Below are positions 7,576 through 19,900 of a stretch of 64,000 bases of DNA, in pieces. A program made the position numbers and the translations under genes. Source of the DNA: Chitinophaga sp. Ak27 (lineage in GTDB: Bacteria; Bacteroidota; Bacteroidia; Chitinophagales; Chitinophagaceae). The DNA lies in contig NZ_JABAOB010000010.1 in the NCBI RefSeq assembly GCF_012726295.1, forward strand, positions 186,001-250,000, in the 5' to 3' direction. Position 1 is the stretch's first letter, and every line of letters begins with the position of its first letter. The notes beneath the pieces are model-generated. The model was given only the letters and a program-made list of their open reading frames with translations. It was not told where the DNA came from and ran no database searches.

Positions 7576-8130
7576 TTACTTCACCAGGAACTTTTTAGGA
7601 TAACCTGGCGGTGACATTACTTCAAAAAATTCATCTTCATTGTCGGAAGGCGCCGCAGCGTAATATTGATTCAGCGCAGTGATCAGCGACAACAGGTCGG
7701 GCGCTATCACGGGGCGATCATTATCCGCATGCCAGAACTCCAATAGTTGCCCCGACTGCCCGGTAAATAATCCATGCGCATCATAGCAGATATAATCGCC
7801 GCCACCATTGTGAAATAAAGGCCACCAGTCAGCATGCCACCAGTTTTCTATTTCAAAGTCGAATCCTATCATACCCGTTAGTTCCTCCATGGTATCCAGG
7901 GCAGCTTCCAATGGAATAAAAGTGGAATTATTTACAAATGCATCGAAGCTTTTAAAGGACTGCCCATTTTTCCACTGGTATAAAGCGGCCACCGGCGCGG
8001 GGATTACGCGGTTGTATTTTTGTTCGAGCGCTTTGATATCTTCCGGTGTCAGGGCTGGGTTCAGATCGGCCAGGAGGCCCGGGCGTTGCGCCGCCAGGAA
8101 TTGCTCCAGTAATGCCAGTTGTTCCTGCAT
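7576..8130 (-). CDS. SMI1/KNR4 family protein
   Basis: A 184-residue cytoplasmic protein. The fold family is recognised from NPALTPEDIKALEQKYNRVIPAPVAALYQWKNGQ at the N terminus, the aromatic stretch ENWWHADWWPLFHNGGGDYICYD in the middle and the LLEFWHADNDRPVIAPDLLSLI end. The ATG at 8130 (MQEQLALLEQF) is preferred over a GTG at 8190, which adds 20 residues unlike the family. SMI1/KNR4 proteins are often immunity proteins of polymorphic toxins, but no toxin gene adjoins this one, so it may serve another binding role. It ends 16 nt before the Crp/Fnr start on the same strand. Confidence 0.85.
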   Translation of the reverse strand: MQEQLALLEQFLAAQRPGLLADLNPALTPEDIKALEQKYNRVIPAPVAALYQWKNGQSFKSFDAFVNNSTFIPLEAALDTMEELTGMIGFDFEIENWWHADWWPLFHNGGGDYICYDAHGLFTGQSGQLLEFWHADNDRPVIAPDLLSLITALNQYYAAAPSDNEDEFFEVMSPPGYPKKFLVK

Positions 8131-8227
8131 AGATGAAAATGGGTTTAATAGCGTCAAATATACGATGCAGGAATTTGAAAGCAAAGCCACCCAGATGTGT
8201 TAACAATATGATGCTGAAATGCAAAGC

Positions 8228-8255
8228 GCCTCTAAAAGTCAGGCATTTTAGGGGC
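8228..8255 (-). terminator. hairpin after the T9SS adhesin operon
   Basis: GCCTCTAAAA (8228-8237) and TTTTAGGGGC (8246-8255) pair with one mismatch around an 8-nt loop, 28 nt past the stop codon of the last T9SS-operon gene. The poly-U run after it on the minus strand is poor, so it may be a transcript 3' end signal and not a classic terminator. Confidence 0.4.
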
Positions 8256-8283
8256 ACTCCAATATTTACGAGGGGCATCCACT

Positions 8284-9915
8284 TCAATGACCATTTCCTT
8301 TCGGCTTTATACTTTCCATTTTTTTCGGCGGGCAAATATCTTTCCTCAGCAACTCTCCGTCTTTCATGCCGCGGGTATTCAATTCAACAGAATCCCTTCT
8401 TTCGCCGGCATAGGTCATCCTGATCACATAGTCTGTTTCTTTTTCCAGGGTCATGGTGATTTCGCGGCCGGGTGTACCAATAAAGCACCAGCCTATGCCC
8501 CGCTGCCGGTTATAAATATAGATACAGGCACCGTCGAGCGAAGGACATACTTTGCCGATAAATGGAATCACCAGCGCCACCGGCACTTTGGTGATGGTAA
8601 ACGTTTCAGGAGTAGTGATACTGTAAATATCATCGCTGCCTTTTCCACCATCGCGGTTGGAGGCAAACCAAGTATTCCCGTTGGTATTGGTGACGAAGTA
8701 AAAATCATCTCCCGGGGAATTGGTAGGATAGCGAAGATTTTCCGGAGCACTCCATTGATTTTTGCTGCCGCTGGCATGAAAGATATCGAAGCCGCCCATT
8801 CCTGGCCAGCCTTTGCTGGCAAAATACAAACTGCCGTCGGGCGCTATGGATGGAAATTCCTCTTCATCAGGCGTATTAATGGCGGGACCACAGTTAACGG
8901 GTGTTCCCCATTTACCATCTGTTTGCCGTTCGCTGTACCAGATATCGGTGCCTCCCTGGCCGCCGGGCATGTCGGAGGCAAAATAAAGTGTGTTGCCATC
9001 GTTGCTAAGCACCGCATGTCCAAGGGAATAAGCTTCCGGTTTGTTATAGGCAAATGGAACCGGCTTTGCCCATTTACCGCTGCGATCTTTTTCAACAGCA
9101 TACAGCTCGAGGCGGCGGAGTCCATATTTTACCCGGTGCTCTTTTACACCTGGAACATGGCGATTGGGGTTAGTCATGGTAACATAAGCTACCTGGTACT
9201 GCTTATCAAAGCTTACTGGTCCCACATGATAGCGCGACCAGTTAAAGGCAGGTGAAAAATCGTTGATATATACGTTACCGTAATTAGCTGTATCTCCCTC
9301 GTACAATTTATAATACTCCCGGTTGTTGCGCCCGTATTTATTCCGGTTAAACCGGCTGCCTTTGCGTAGCTGGTGGCGATATAAAGTATCCGACATAAAC
9401 ACCACTCCCCCTGGATAGGAAGTAGCGCCCCAATCCGATTTAGCAGTATTGAGTCTTTCTACATTACGTATATACACGGCCGTTGGCGATTGCATCCATT
9501 CCACTGCAGCATCGCAGCCGGCGATACGATTTTTTACGCGGTCGGCATTTCCGGATGACGCATACTGTGTGTAAGCCGCTTTGGCCTCAGCATATTTTCC
9601 CAGGCATTTCAGCATATCGCCATAATACAACCTGGCATCCGGCGGGGCATCGGGGCGTGCCAGCAATTTACTATACCAGTCGGCGGACCGCTGGTACTGG
9701 TTATACATCCGGTAGCTATCCGCCAGGCGTTCCAATACCTGGGTGCTTGTTTTTTCTTTTCGTTTAGCCGCTATCCGCTCATACATGGACGCCGCCCGGG
9801 CATAGTCGTACCTGGCATAGTAAATAGCAGCCTGTTTTTCCAGCGATAACTGTTCCTGCCCCCATGCCAGCTGCACACATAAAACAAGTAAAATAATTCC
9901 GGGATATCTTTTCAT
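8284..9915 (-). CDS. TPR-PD40 outer-membrane-associated protein of the T9SS adhesin operon
   Basis: 543 residues with signal peptide (MKRYPGIILLVLCVQLAWGQ). Residues 25-130 are TPR-like (AAIYYARYDYARAASMYERI, ARLYYGDMLKCLGKYAEAKAAY). Residues 150-440 carry WD40/PD40-type strands (GHAVLSNDGNTLYFASDMPGG, FPSIAPDGSLYFASKGWPGMGGFDIF, TWFASNRDGGKGSDDIY). Residues 445-525 resemble a regulatory beta domain. This is the architecture of the OmpA-family proteins that follow PorP/SprF genes in Bacteroidota, but here the C-terminal OmpA peptidoglycan-binding domain is missing and the protein ends in a basic, Lys-rich tail. It is the last gene of a three-gene operon, 31 nt after PorP/SprF. It likely helps secrete or anchor the giant adhesin at the outer membrane. 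Confidence 0.85.
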   Translation of the reverse strand: MKRYPGIILLVLCVQLAWGQEQLSLEKQAAIYYARYDYARAASMYERIAAKRKEKTSTQVLERLADSYRMYNQYQRSADWYSKLLARPDAPPDARLYYGDMLKCLGKYAEAKAAYTQYASSGNADRVKNRIAGCDAAVEWMQSPTAVYIRNVERLNTAKSDWGATSYPGGVVFMSDTLYRHQLRKGSRFNRNKYGRNNREYYKLYEGDTANYGNVYINDFSPAFNWSRYHVGPVSFDKQYQVAYVTMTNPNRHVPGVKEHRVKYGLRRLELYAVEKDRSGKWAKPVPFAYNKPEAYSLGHAVLSNDGNTLYFASDMPGGQGGTDIWYSERQTDGKWGTPVNCGPAINTPDEEEFPSIAPDGSLYFASKGWPGMGGFDIFHASGSKNQWSAPENLRYPTNSPGDDFYFVTNTNGNTWFASNRDGGKGSDDIYSITTPETFTITKVPVALVIPFIGKVCPSLDGACIYIYNRQRGIGWCFIGTPGREITMTLEKETDYVIRMTYAGERRDSVELNTRGMKDGELLRKDICPPKKMESIKPKGNGH

Positions 9916-9946
9916 AGTACGTATTTAAATGAATACCTCTCCATTA

Positions 9947-10972
9947 CTAAAAGTAACGCGGACTGGTCACCCTTCCTTTCTTAGCCGGGAATAAGAACCC
10001 GATAGATACTTCATGCGACCCGCTTTGAAAGGAAGCCATTTTATTAATAGTGAGATCATATGCATAACCTATTCTGAATTGTTCATTGATATTAAACTGT
10101 ACGAGGATACTGGCCGCATCCAGCTGTTCGAGGTCTTTGTCCAATGCAGGCTTACTCCATAGCTTCACGCCTGTTCTGTAAGATCCTCCTACCCATAGCC
10201 TGTCGGCGATAAAGAACAAGGCGGTAAGGTCTACGTTGGTTGGCCCTTTAAAATCTTCCTTGATCAATATCGATGGTTTGAGCTTCAGGTTATCCGACAA
10301 GTCGAATACCGTACCGGCATTGACATACAGGTGCTGTGTTTTCCGGATAGTTTTATACTGATAGCCTTTCCAATAGTACCGGGATGCGTCTGTATATAAC
10401 GAGAAGAGATCCATCACGGAGGCGCCCACATAAAACTTAGGCGTAAAATAATATACCCCAAAGCGTGCATCCGGCACCCAGGTGGAGGCGCGGCCCAGTG
10501 GAATGCTGGGATCATCCTGGTCATTATACCGCAGCGCTGTGCCATCGATACCGTATTGGGTAACACCGGCGCCTACCCCGAGGCAGAGGCGTTTGTCGCC
10601 ATCTTCATTCAAGGGTATCCGGTAGGAATACATACCGTAAATGGAGGTAGCATCTTGTGGGCCCAGCTTGTCGTACATCACCTGCATGCCCAGTCCTACC
10701 CGGTTGTCTTTAGAAGCATTCAGCGCTCCATCTACCGACACGCCGCCGGTTTGCGGCCCCCCGGGGAAATTCACCCACTGTTTGCGGTAAATGGCATTGG
10801 CAAATATATCTTCCTTGTATCCTGCGTAGGCAGGGTTCACACTCAACATATTAAAAACATATTGGCTGAACTGCAAGTTTTGCTGCGCGCGGATGGCCGC
10901 CGGTGCTACCAGCAATCCCGATAAGGTGATCAGCAGTGTTAACTTTGATTTAGCACTTATGCGCATACCCAT
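9947..10972 (-). CDS. type IX secretion system PorP/SprF family membrane protein
   Basis: 341 residues with signal peptide (about 1-29, ending AIRAQQ) followed by the family signature LQFSQYVFNMLSVNPAYAGYKED and a 12-14-stranded beta-barrel ending KKGRVTSPRYF. PorP/SprF proteins are outer-membrane barrels that pair with individual large T9SS cargo carrying type-B C-terminal domains; SprF serves SprB in Flavobacterium johnsoniae. Here the gene directly follows the 3914-residue adhesin (27 nt gap), so it is inferred to be its dedicated partner. The start is the ATG at 10972; a second ATG two codons in is equally possible. Confidence 0.95.
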   Translation of the reverse strand: MGMRISAKSKLTLLITLSGLLVAPAAIRAQQNLQFSQYVFNMLSVNPAYAGYKEDIFANAIYRKQWVNFPGGPQTGGVSVDGALNASKDNRVGLGMQVMYDKLGPQDATSIYGMYSYRIPLNEDGDKRLCLGVGAGVTQYGIDGTALRYNDQDDPSIPLGRASTWVPDARFGVYYFTPKFYVGASVMDLFSLYTDASRYYWKGYQYKTIRKTQHLYVNAGTVFDLSDNLKLKPSILIKEDFKGPTNVDLTALFFIADRLWVGGSYRTGVKLWSKPALDKDLEQLDAASILVQFNINEQFRIGYAYDLTINKMASFQSGSHEVSIGFLFPAKKGRVTSPRYF

Positions 10973-10999
10973 TTTTCTTTAAGATGTCAGTAAGTATTT

Positions 11000-13900
11000 T
11001 TATCGCAACAGTTCCACCCAACCTTTCAGATCCCTTTCTCCTTGCGGCGTATTCAACTTCAGGATGTAGAAATAGGTTCCTTCGTTCAGGCCCAGGCCAT
11101 TCCACTTGTTATCATAGTTCTTGTTCTGGTATACCTGGTTACCCCACCTATTGTAGATGATCAGGGTAGATCCCGGATAGCGGTCCAGTCCCGGCACCAC
11201 AAAGAAATCGTTCTTGCCGTCGCCGTTTGGTGTGATCACATTCGGCAGGAAGATATCGGCTCCTGTAATAGCTTCTGTGATACTGGCCGTATTGTCGGTG
11301 AGGTCTACATCTGTTTCATTACCACTGATGGTGGCAGTGTTATTGATATTGCCGCCGCTGGCCAGTTTAGCCGTAAATGTGAGCGTTTCCTGCGCACCGT
11401 TTGCCAGCTCCGCTAATTGCCAGCTGATCGTCCGGGTAGTTGGATCGTAGGTAGCATTTCCCTTGCTGGTATTTATCGTCAATGGTTTATCGATCATGCT
11501 TTGCAATGTATCCTTCATCACAACACCTGTTGCCTGGTTGGGACCGTTGTTGATAGCGGTAATGGTAAACTGTAACAGTTGTCCTACATTCAGCGGAGGC
11601 TCGGTATCCAGCTTCTTCATCACTTTCAGGTTAGCGAATTTGTCTGTGGTGATACTAACAGTAGAAGAATCGGGTACACTTTCATCTGGCGGACCGCTGA
11701 TAGTGGCGGTGTTCAGCACTTCTCCCGCACCGGTGATGGTGACATCATAACTCCAGGTAGTGGTGGCGCCACCGCTGAGCGTTCCGATGTTCCATTGTAA
11801 TACCCTGGTATTGCTGTTGAAGCTGATGGTTCCCGTTTGCGGCGTATTGTACAACGGATCGCTCACCAGGGTAGCCGGCGGCAGTACATCGTTGACAATG
11901 ACCGGCGCTACCGTAGTATTGCCAGTGTTGGAAGCCGTAATGGTGTAGGTAATCCGTTGACCAACACTATAAGGGCCGGTGGATGGACTGACGGATTTCA
12001 CCACTTTGAGTATTGCCTGCTTAATGACGCCTGTTGCTACCGTTTTACTGGTGTTATTGCTGCTATCGGCATCCGGCAAACCGGCAGGGGTGTTTACTAC
12101 TGCGGTATTGAGCAGCGTACCTGAAGTGGAAGCTACACCGGTGATTTGCAGCACCACCTGTCCACCTACCGGGAATGTACCAATGGTAGCAGTAGCGGCG
12201 CTGCTTGTAATGCCTGTTTGAATATTAGCCGCTCCGCCGGTGTTTTGTGTAATACTGATCGCCGTTTGCGATAATCCTGCCGGTAACACATCCTGTACTG
12301 TGGCGCCATCTGCTGCCATGGGGCCTGCGTTATTAATAGTGAGTACATACGTTACCTTACCATGTTCAAACACGTTAGCAGGGCCGGTTTTGGTGATCGA
12401 CAAGTCAGTATTCTTCTGTACCGGAATAATCACGGTAGAAGTATCCGGTGTACTTACATCCGGCGGACCGTTTACCACGGCGGTGTTCTGGGTATTACCC
12501 GGACCCGTCAATATTATATTATAACTCCAGGTAGTTGTTTCTCCGGCATCCAGTAAACCGATATTCCATTGCAGTTGCCGCTGTGCCGTATTGAAAGTTG
12601 CCGTGCCTTTAACTGGTGCCGTAAACACCGGATCGCTTACCAGGGTAGCCGCCGGTAGCTGGTCGTTCACTATCACCGGGTTTACAGCAGCTTTACCGGT
12701 ATTGGTGGCTGTAATGGTATAAGTGATCTGTTGCCCTACTACATAAGGACCTTGCGGTGGGGCAATGGTTTTCATCACTTTCAGGGCAGATTTAGCCAAC
12801 ACATTAGTGGTCACGGTTTCGCTGGTATTGTTACTGCTGTCGGCATCCGGCAATCCGGCAGGAGTATTTACCACCGCCGTATTACTTAATGTCCCGGGAG
12901 CCACTGCAATGCCGCTGACTTGCAGAACCGTTTGTGCCCCTACCGGGAAGGTGCCCAACGTTGCACTAGCAATACTGTTATTAACAGATGCCTGTATATT
13001 TCCCGTTCCGTTAGTACTTTGCGATACTGCAACAGACGCTTTCGATAACCCTGCCGGGAGTACGTCATTTAAGGTAGCCCCGTTGGCGTCAGAAGGACCA
13101 TTGTTGGTGATAGTAAGCTGGTAAATTACCTGGCCGCCTTCGTATACCTCAGCAGGACCCGTTTTGGTAATCACCAGGTCAGTCAAACCAGTGATAGTAC
13201 TTACTACCGGCCTGGATGGAATGTCGGCGCCGTTCTGCTCATTGAGAATGGCGTGGGCAGTATTCGTTACCGTGCCTGTTGGCGCTGTTTGCGATACAGT
13301 ACCGGTTATCACAATGCTTAAACCGCTGGTATCCGTAGCGGGCAGGTTAGCCGTTACTTTCATCGTATTACCGGTACCGGTGGCGCCGGCGGTAATAGTA
13401 GCGCTGTGTACGGCAGTGGCCGTCCAGCTAACGTTGGTCAATACGCCCGGAATAACGTCGGTGATATCTACATCGTTTGCATTGCTCGGGCCTGGATTTA
13501 CTACGTTGATGATGTAGGTAGCTTCAGTGCCACGAATCATGGTAGCGGGGCCTGATTTGGTGATTCTCACCAGGGCCTGTACATCTACGTTGGTAGTGAC
13601 GGTAGATTGGCTCGCAACCGCGCCTGTTTCTGACGGCGTAACCGTAGCAGTATTTATAATAGCGCCTCTCGCATTGTTAGCCACGATACCGTTCACCGTA
13701 ATTACGATGGCATTGGAATCTGCCGCCGGTATATTGCCGGTGATGCTGATATTATTACCGGTACCACTGGCAGGGCCGCTGATGGTAGCCTGGCCATCAG
13801 CACTGGCTTCCCATTGCACGGCGGTTATAGTAGCAGGTATGATGTCTGTAATTTTTGCATTTACCGCGTTACTTAATCCCTGGTTACCTACTGTGATGGT

Positions 13901-16900
13901 GTAGGTAATCGGTTGACCGGCGGTGATATTGGCTGGTCCATCTTTCTGGATCAGCAACTGCGGATTAGCCGTCACGACGGTTTTCACCAGGTCGGAAGAA
14001 TCTGCCGGGATACCTGGTTCCGCCGGTGTAATGATGGCTATATTGTCGAGGGTATCACGAAACGCCGGATCTACTACGCCGGTAACGGTAACGGCTATAT
14101 TATTTCCGGCGCCTGGCGGAATAGTCGCCAGGAGGTTTACCCCATTACCGGTGCCGGTAGCTGCGCCGTTGATAGTTGCTTTGCCGGCAGCGCTGGCGCT
14201 CCACGTAACGTGGGTGATACCGGCAGGCACCTGGTCGGTCAGTAAAGCATTGGTAGCTGTGCTTGGCCCGTCGTTAGCAGCCCTGATGGTGTAGGTAATC
14301 GTTGCACCAGCGGTAAGCGTAGCAGGGCCGGTTTTGGTGATATTTAATCCGGGTTTAAGTGTTATCACTGTTTGTACCGTGCCGGTATCTGGTGTATTAC
14401 CTGCTTCAGACGGTATTACAATAGCACTGTTGACAATACTACCTGCAAAAGTGGAATCTGTTTTACCTGTAATCGACACCACGATACCTGCGCCGGCAGG
14501 CATGTTGGCCGTGAGCTGTATATCATTGCCGGTTCCTGTATTTCCGGAAGTCACTACAGCGCCCCCGCTCACACTTTGTACGTTCCATTGTACCAGGCTG
14601 ATACCGGCTGGCACCAGGTCAGTAATTTTAGCGTTGGTAGCATTGCTGATACCATCGTTATTTACCTGCAGCAGATAATGGATGGTCTGGCCGGCATTCA
14701 GCGATGCCGGGCCGTTCTTTGTAATATGCAGGGCCGGATGTTGTACTATTTCCGTGATCACTGGCGGCGTTGCAATCCACTCACCGGTTGGCTTGCTTAC
14801 GCCGGCGTAATTGGAAAGCGTACCGCTGGCATTTGGTGCTATGGTGCCTGTGATCGTAATCACCACCGTGGCATTTACACCAGGAGGTATGTCTGCATTG
14901 ACGAGCAAAAACTGGCCACTGCCACTTGTACCGGTATTTATCACAGCACCATTTGTTACCTGGGTAGTCCAGGTAGGTTGCTGAAGACGAGCATCAATGC
15001 TATCGGAAATAAGCAGGTTGCGGGCATATCCCGGGCCGTTGTTGGTGAGCGTAATCATATAGCTCATCTTATCACCGGCGGTAACAGTGGCGGGGCCATC
15101 TTTGTAGAGGTTCACCTGCGTTTGGCGGTTTACCAGCGTAACTACCGAATCGCTGACGGGCGGAATGCCGGTACCAGTTACATTGGCGGTGTTAACGATG
15201 GTACCTTCAAAATCATTATCTACTATGCCCGTAACCGTTATAGTAACGTTATTACCAGTGCCGCCGGGAATATTGGCGCTGGTACTGATATTGCTGCCCG
15301 TACCGGAGAAAGCGCCTGTAATGCCGGCCGCACCATTTACACTCGCCATCCAGCTAACGTTCTTTATCACCGCCGGTACCATGTCATTGATATTTATGCC
15401 AATGGCATCAGAAGGCCCACTGTTGGTGACCACAATACTGTAAGTGATAGCATTGCCTCCTACCGCCTGTTTAGGCCCACTCTTATGCACCTGTACGCCA
15501 GTAAGTTTACCTATGGTGGTAGTAGCACTGCTACTATTGTTTGCCGGGTTATAATCCACCACGCCATTCACGGTTACAGTAGCGGTATTAGTGATGCTAT
15601 TAGCAGTGGTTGCGCCGCTTATCAAACCATTGACCGTAATTGTAATATAATTGCCGGAACCTGCAGCCAGCTTAGCCGGTAGACTGATGGCATTACCGGT
15701 ACTGTCTACACGGCCCTGGCCCAATACAGTGGCATTACCGCTAGCAATGGCATACCACGATACGCTGGTAATATCTGCCGGCACCTGGTCGTTGATCACC
15801 AGGTCGTCTACGTCATTGGGTCCCGCATTAAATACCTGTATGGTATAAGTAATGGCTTCCCCCGCATTGAGCTGTTGTGGCGCACTCTTCACAATACTCA
15901 CATCGGTAGAGTGATCTACAGAGGTCGTCACGGAACTTGATTTATTTGCACCTGCTGTAACGGTAGCCGTGTTGGTGATGCTGGTACCTGCGGTATTATT
16001 CACCACACCGGCGACCATAATAACAATGGTATTGGGCCCGCCTACCGGCATACTGCCGGTGGTTTGCAGCGTATTGCTGTTACCGGATGCAGCACCGGTT
16101 ACAATGGCATCACCCGTGCCGGTAGCTGTCCAATAAGCCACGGTTACTGCAGATGGCACCATATCCTGGATCAGTGCATTGGTGATATTGCCGGAGCCAC
16201 CGTTACTTACCACTATCCGGTAGAAGATGGAATCGCCCACGTGCGTAATAGCAGGACCGGTTTTACCGATTCTCACTATCGGATCATTGTCTATTACCGT
16301 AGCAATTGTACTGGTATTATCCCCGAGGTTAGGATCCACTAAGGGACTGCCAGCGGGCAATGTTACAACAGCGGTATTGCTGATCATGGTGCCGTTAACC
16401 AGCGCAGGACTTACAATGCCATTTATGGTTACTGTCAGTGTGCTGGTATCTGCGGGAATATCTGCTGTGAGGCTTACATTACCATTACCTTTTGCAGGCG
16501 AAATATGCTGTATGTTGCCGGTGCCGGTAGCTGTCCAGCTACCATTCAGCAAGCCGAATGGCAGCACGTCGCCAATTTGTACGCCGGTAGCATTGGAAGG
16601 CCCGGCATTCCTGATCGTCAGGATATACTGCATTGGCTCACCGGCAGCGGCGTTGGCGGGTCCGCTCTTTACAATATTAAGGTTTGCCAGCCGGGCTACT
16701 GTAGTTAATACGGAAGAAGAATCACCGGCGGGTGTGACCGATGGATCATTCAGCGCCACGGCCTTGTTGAGCAAAGTAGGTGATGTATAGCCGGGATCTA
16801 CCTGCCCATCTATTTCAATATGTACTACTGCCAGGGAGTTGCCCGGGATATCTGCCTTCAGCTGTATGTTACCGGTACCGGTATTACCACTGTTGATCAC

Positions 16901-19900
16901 AGCGCCGCTCAATCCGGCAGCGGTCCAGGTGGCATTAATAATACCCGCTGGTATAACGTCCGAAATGGTCACATTGGAAGCACTTCCAGGGCCTGTATTG
17001 GTGACATCGATGATATAACGGAGACGGTTACCCGCAGTAATATTAGCCGGACCGGATTTATGCACTTTCAATACCGCTTTCCGTGTAACAGTAGTTGTAA
17101 TCGTTGAATTCACCGGCGTCAATCCTGGCTCTGCGGGTGTAGCTACAGCGGTGTTCATCAGCTGGCCGGCAAAGTCGTCTTTGATAGTACCGTTAATGAT
17201 AATAGCGATGTAATTAGAATCTCCAGCGGGTATATCTGCGGTAACTGTCAGCTGGTTACCGGTACCGGTGGTACTGCCGGTAATCGATGCATTACCAAAT
17301 GGGGTGGCCATCCAGGTGGGATTCAATATAGTAGCCGGAATGGCATCGGTAATCACGGCGCCATGCGCATCGCTGGGACCTACATTGACCACCTTCACAC
17401 CGTATACAATACTTTCACCGGCATTGGCGGTGGAAGGCGCTATTTTGGTGATCAGCAACCCGGATTTCTGCTTAATAACGGTAACGACGGTATCCGAATT
17501 TGCCGGTGGCATACCTGCTTCATCAGGCGTAGCGATCGCGAAGTTCCGAATACTTCCGGCAGCGGCGCCCGGAGGTACCAGGGCATTCACCGTAATATTA
17601 ATCACACCAGTCTTTGCAGGAATAGTACCGGTAACGGATACACTATTTCCGCTGCCGGTATTGCCGGTACTGATAGTAGCGCCACCACTGGCGGTGGCTG
17701 TCCACGCCGCGTTTTGCAAGATTGCCGGCAGCTGATCTGTAATCAGCGTATTCACCGCCGTAGACGGGCCGGCGTTGGTGACCTGCAGGGTGTAAGTAAT
17801 ATTATCGCCGGCATTGGCCACCACAGGGCCTGACTTAGTGATATGTACAGCGGATTTTTGTTGCACGGTAGTGACTACCGGGTTAGATATTCCTGGGGAT
17901 ACATTTTCTGTTGACTGATAGTTAGCCACGTTTTGGAAGGTGCCGTTGAAAGTAGGATCTACAGTACCTGTTACCGTGATGGCGACCCCGCTGTTGTTAC
18001 CTCCGGGCAGATTAGCAGTAATGGCCAGGATATTGCCGGCACCTGTACCACCGTTGACGATCGTAGCACTGTTGCTGGTGGTAGCTGTCCAAGTAACCTG
18101 GGTGATGGCGCCTGGAACGGTATCTTTAATCAACAGATTTTGTGCATCTGAAATCCCTATATTATTTACCAGGATGGTATAAATGATTTTTTCACCTGCG
18201 TTGAGGGTGGTAGGACCGGACTTGGTAATATTGAATTCCGGTCTTCTCCTGGTTCTTACATCTGCCGTAGCGCTTACCGGTGGCACTGCTTCGGATGGCG
18301 TAACAGTAGCGGTATTAGTGATAAGTCCTTCTACAGCCGGCGATGTTTTTCCCTTCACCACAATGTTCACCTCATTGGCTGTACCGGCAGGAATAGACGC
18401 CGTTACCTGTACATTATTGCCGGTTCCGTTAGCGCCACTGCCGATGGTGGCGGCTCCCGTGGTAGTAGCAGTCCATTGTACACTGGTTAATGCGGCGGGT
18501 ACCACATCGGTGATTACGAGATTTTGCGCATCTGCATTACCCGGGTTAGCGACCTGGATATTATAGGTAACTGTATCGCCGGAACGAACCAGGGCTGGCG
18601 CCACTTTGGAGATAGTTAACTGCGGTAACCTGTTAACGGTGGTGACCTTTGTAGATGAGTCGCCGGTACCTTCTCCTGCCGCAGGTATGATCACGGCCTT
18701 ATTGGTGATTTTCCCGGAGAACGAAGGATCGATTTTTCCTCTTACAGTCACCACAATAGCATTGCCTATACCCGTAGCGATATCGCCGGTTACAGCAATA
18801 TTGTTACCAGTGCCGGTGGTGGGACCGGAAACAGCTGCATTGCCATTTGCCACGGCTATCCATGTCACCTGCTGTATAGTAGCTGGCACCAGGTCTGTAA
18901 TGGTTACGCCCCGGCTGTTGCTTGGACCATTATTGGCAGCGGTGATGGTATATATAATATTATTTCCTGCATTTGCCGTATCCGGGCCTGTTTTGGTGAT
19001 ATCCAACGCCGATTGCCGCTGAATATTCGTCACCACTTCGTTAGAATTAACCGGAGGGAAACCTGGCTCCACAGGCACTACCTGGGCCGTGTTTTCTATG
19101 GGATTGAAAGTAGGCGGCGCAATAGTACCGGTAATAATGATCCTGATGGTGGCGCCTGCATTCATATCGGCGGTTACTTCCATCTTGTTTACATTACCGG
19201 TGGCGCCGCTCCTGATAAAAGCCGTACCACTTAACACCGATGCCCTCCAGGATACATTTTCCAGCGCAGTGGGTACAATATCGCGGATCAAGGTATTGCT
19301 GGTGTTAGATGGACCATCGTTCCTTACATCTACAGTATAGGAAATTTGTTCTCCTGCTACAGCCGTAGTGGGTCCGCTTTTCTGGATATCCAGCTTTACA
19401 GATTTCTGCACGGTGGCTACGTCCGTATCTGTTAATGGTGGTATACCCGGTTCAGATGGTGTAGCCGTTACCATATTCTGGATTGTTCCTGTATAATCGG
19501 CGCTGACAGTACCTTTCACGTATACGAGTATACGATTGGAACTACCTGCGGGCACATTACCGGTTACGCGTATGATATTACCGTTGCCGCTAGCTCCATT
19601 GGTAACAGTAGCGCTACCCTGCGCCACGGTGGTCCAGGTTACATTCTGAACAGTAGCAGGCACCGTGTCCGTGATTATGGTAGCTACGGCATTGCTGGGT
19701 CCATTATTCAGCAGGGTCAGTACGTAATCGATTTCCTGTCCGGCAATGGCGATCACGGGACTGGTACGGGATTTATCGATCAGCAGTCCGGGTGTACTGG
19801 TGATCAGCGTATTGGTAGTATTGGAATTTACCGGTGGCACAGTCGTTTCAGTAGGCGTAACCGTAGCCGTATTATCAATATTTCCGGTGGCGGCGGCGTT

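Noticed and set aside
7576..8130. SMI1/KNR4 protein as an immunity gene of a polymorphic toxin
   Set aside because: The adjoining large protein is an adhesin with an intact T9SS tail and no toxin domain; no toxin gene is next to it.
8287..9255. 322-codon open frame on the plus strand
   Set aside because: Antisense to the PD40 region, which carries clear repeated blades on the minus strand.
14372..15682. 436-codon open frame on the plus strand
   Set aside because: It lies wholly antisense to the DUF11 repeat array. Its composition is Cys/Tyr/Arg-rich with no fold pattern, as expected from the complement of Gly/Thr/Asn/Ala-rich coding DNA.
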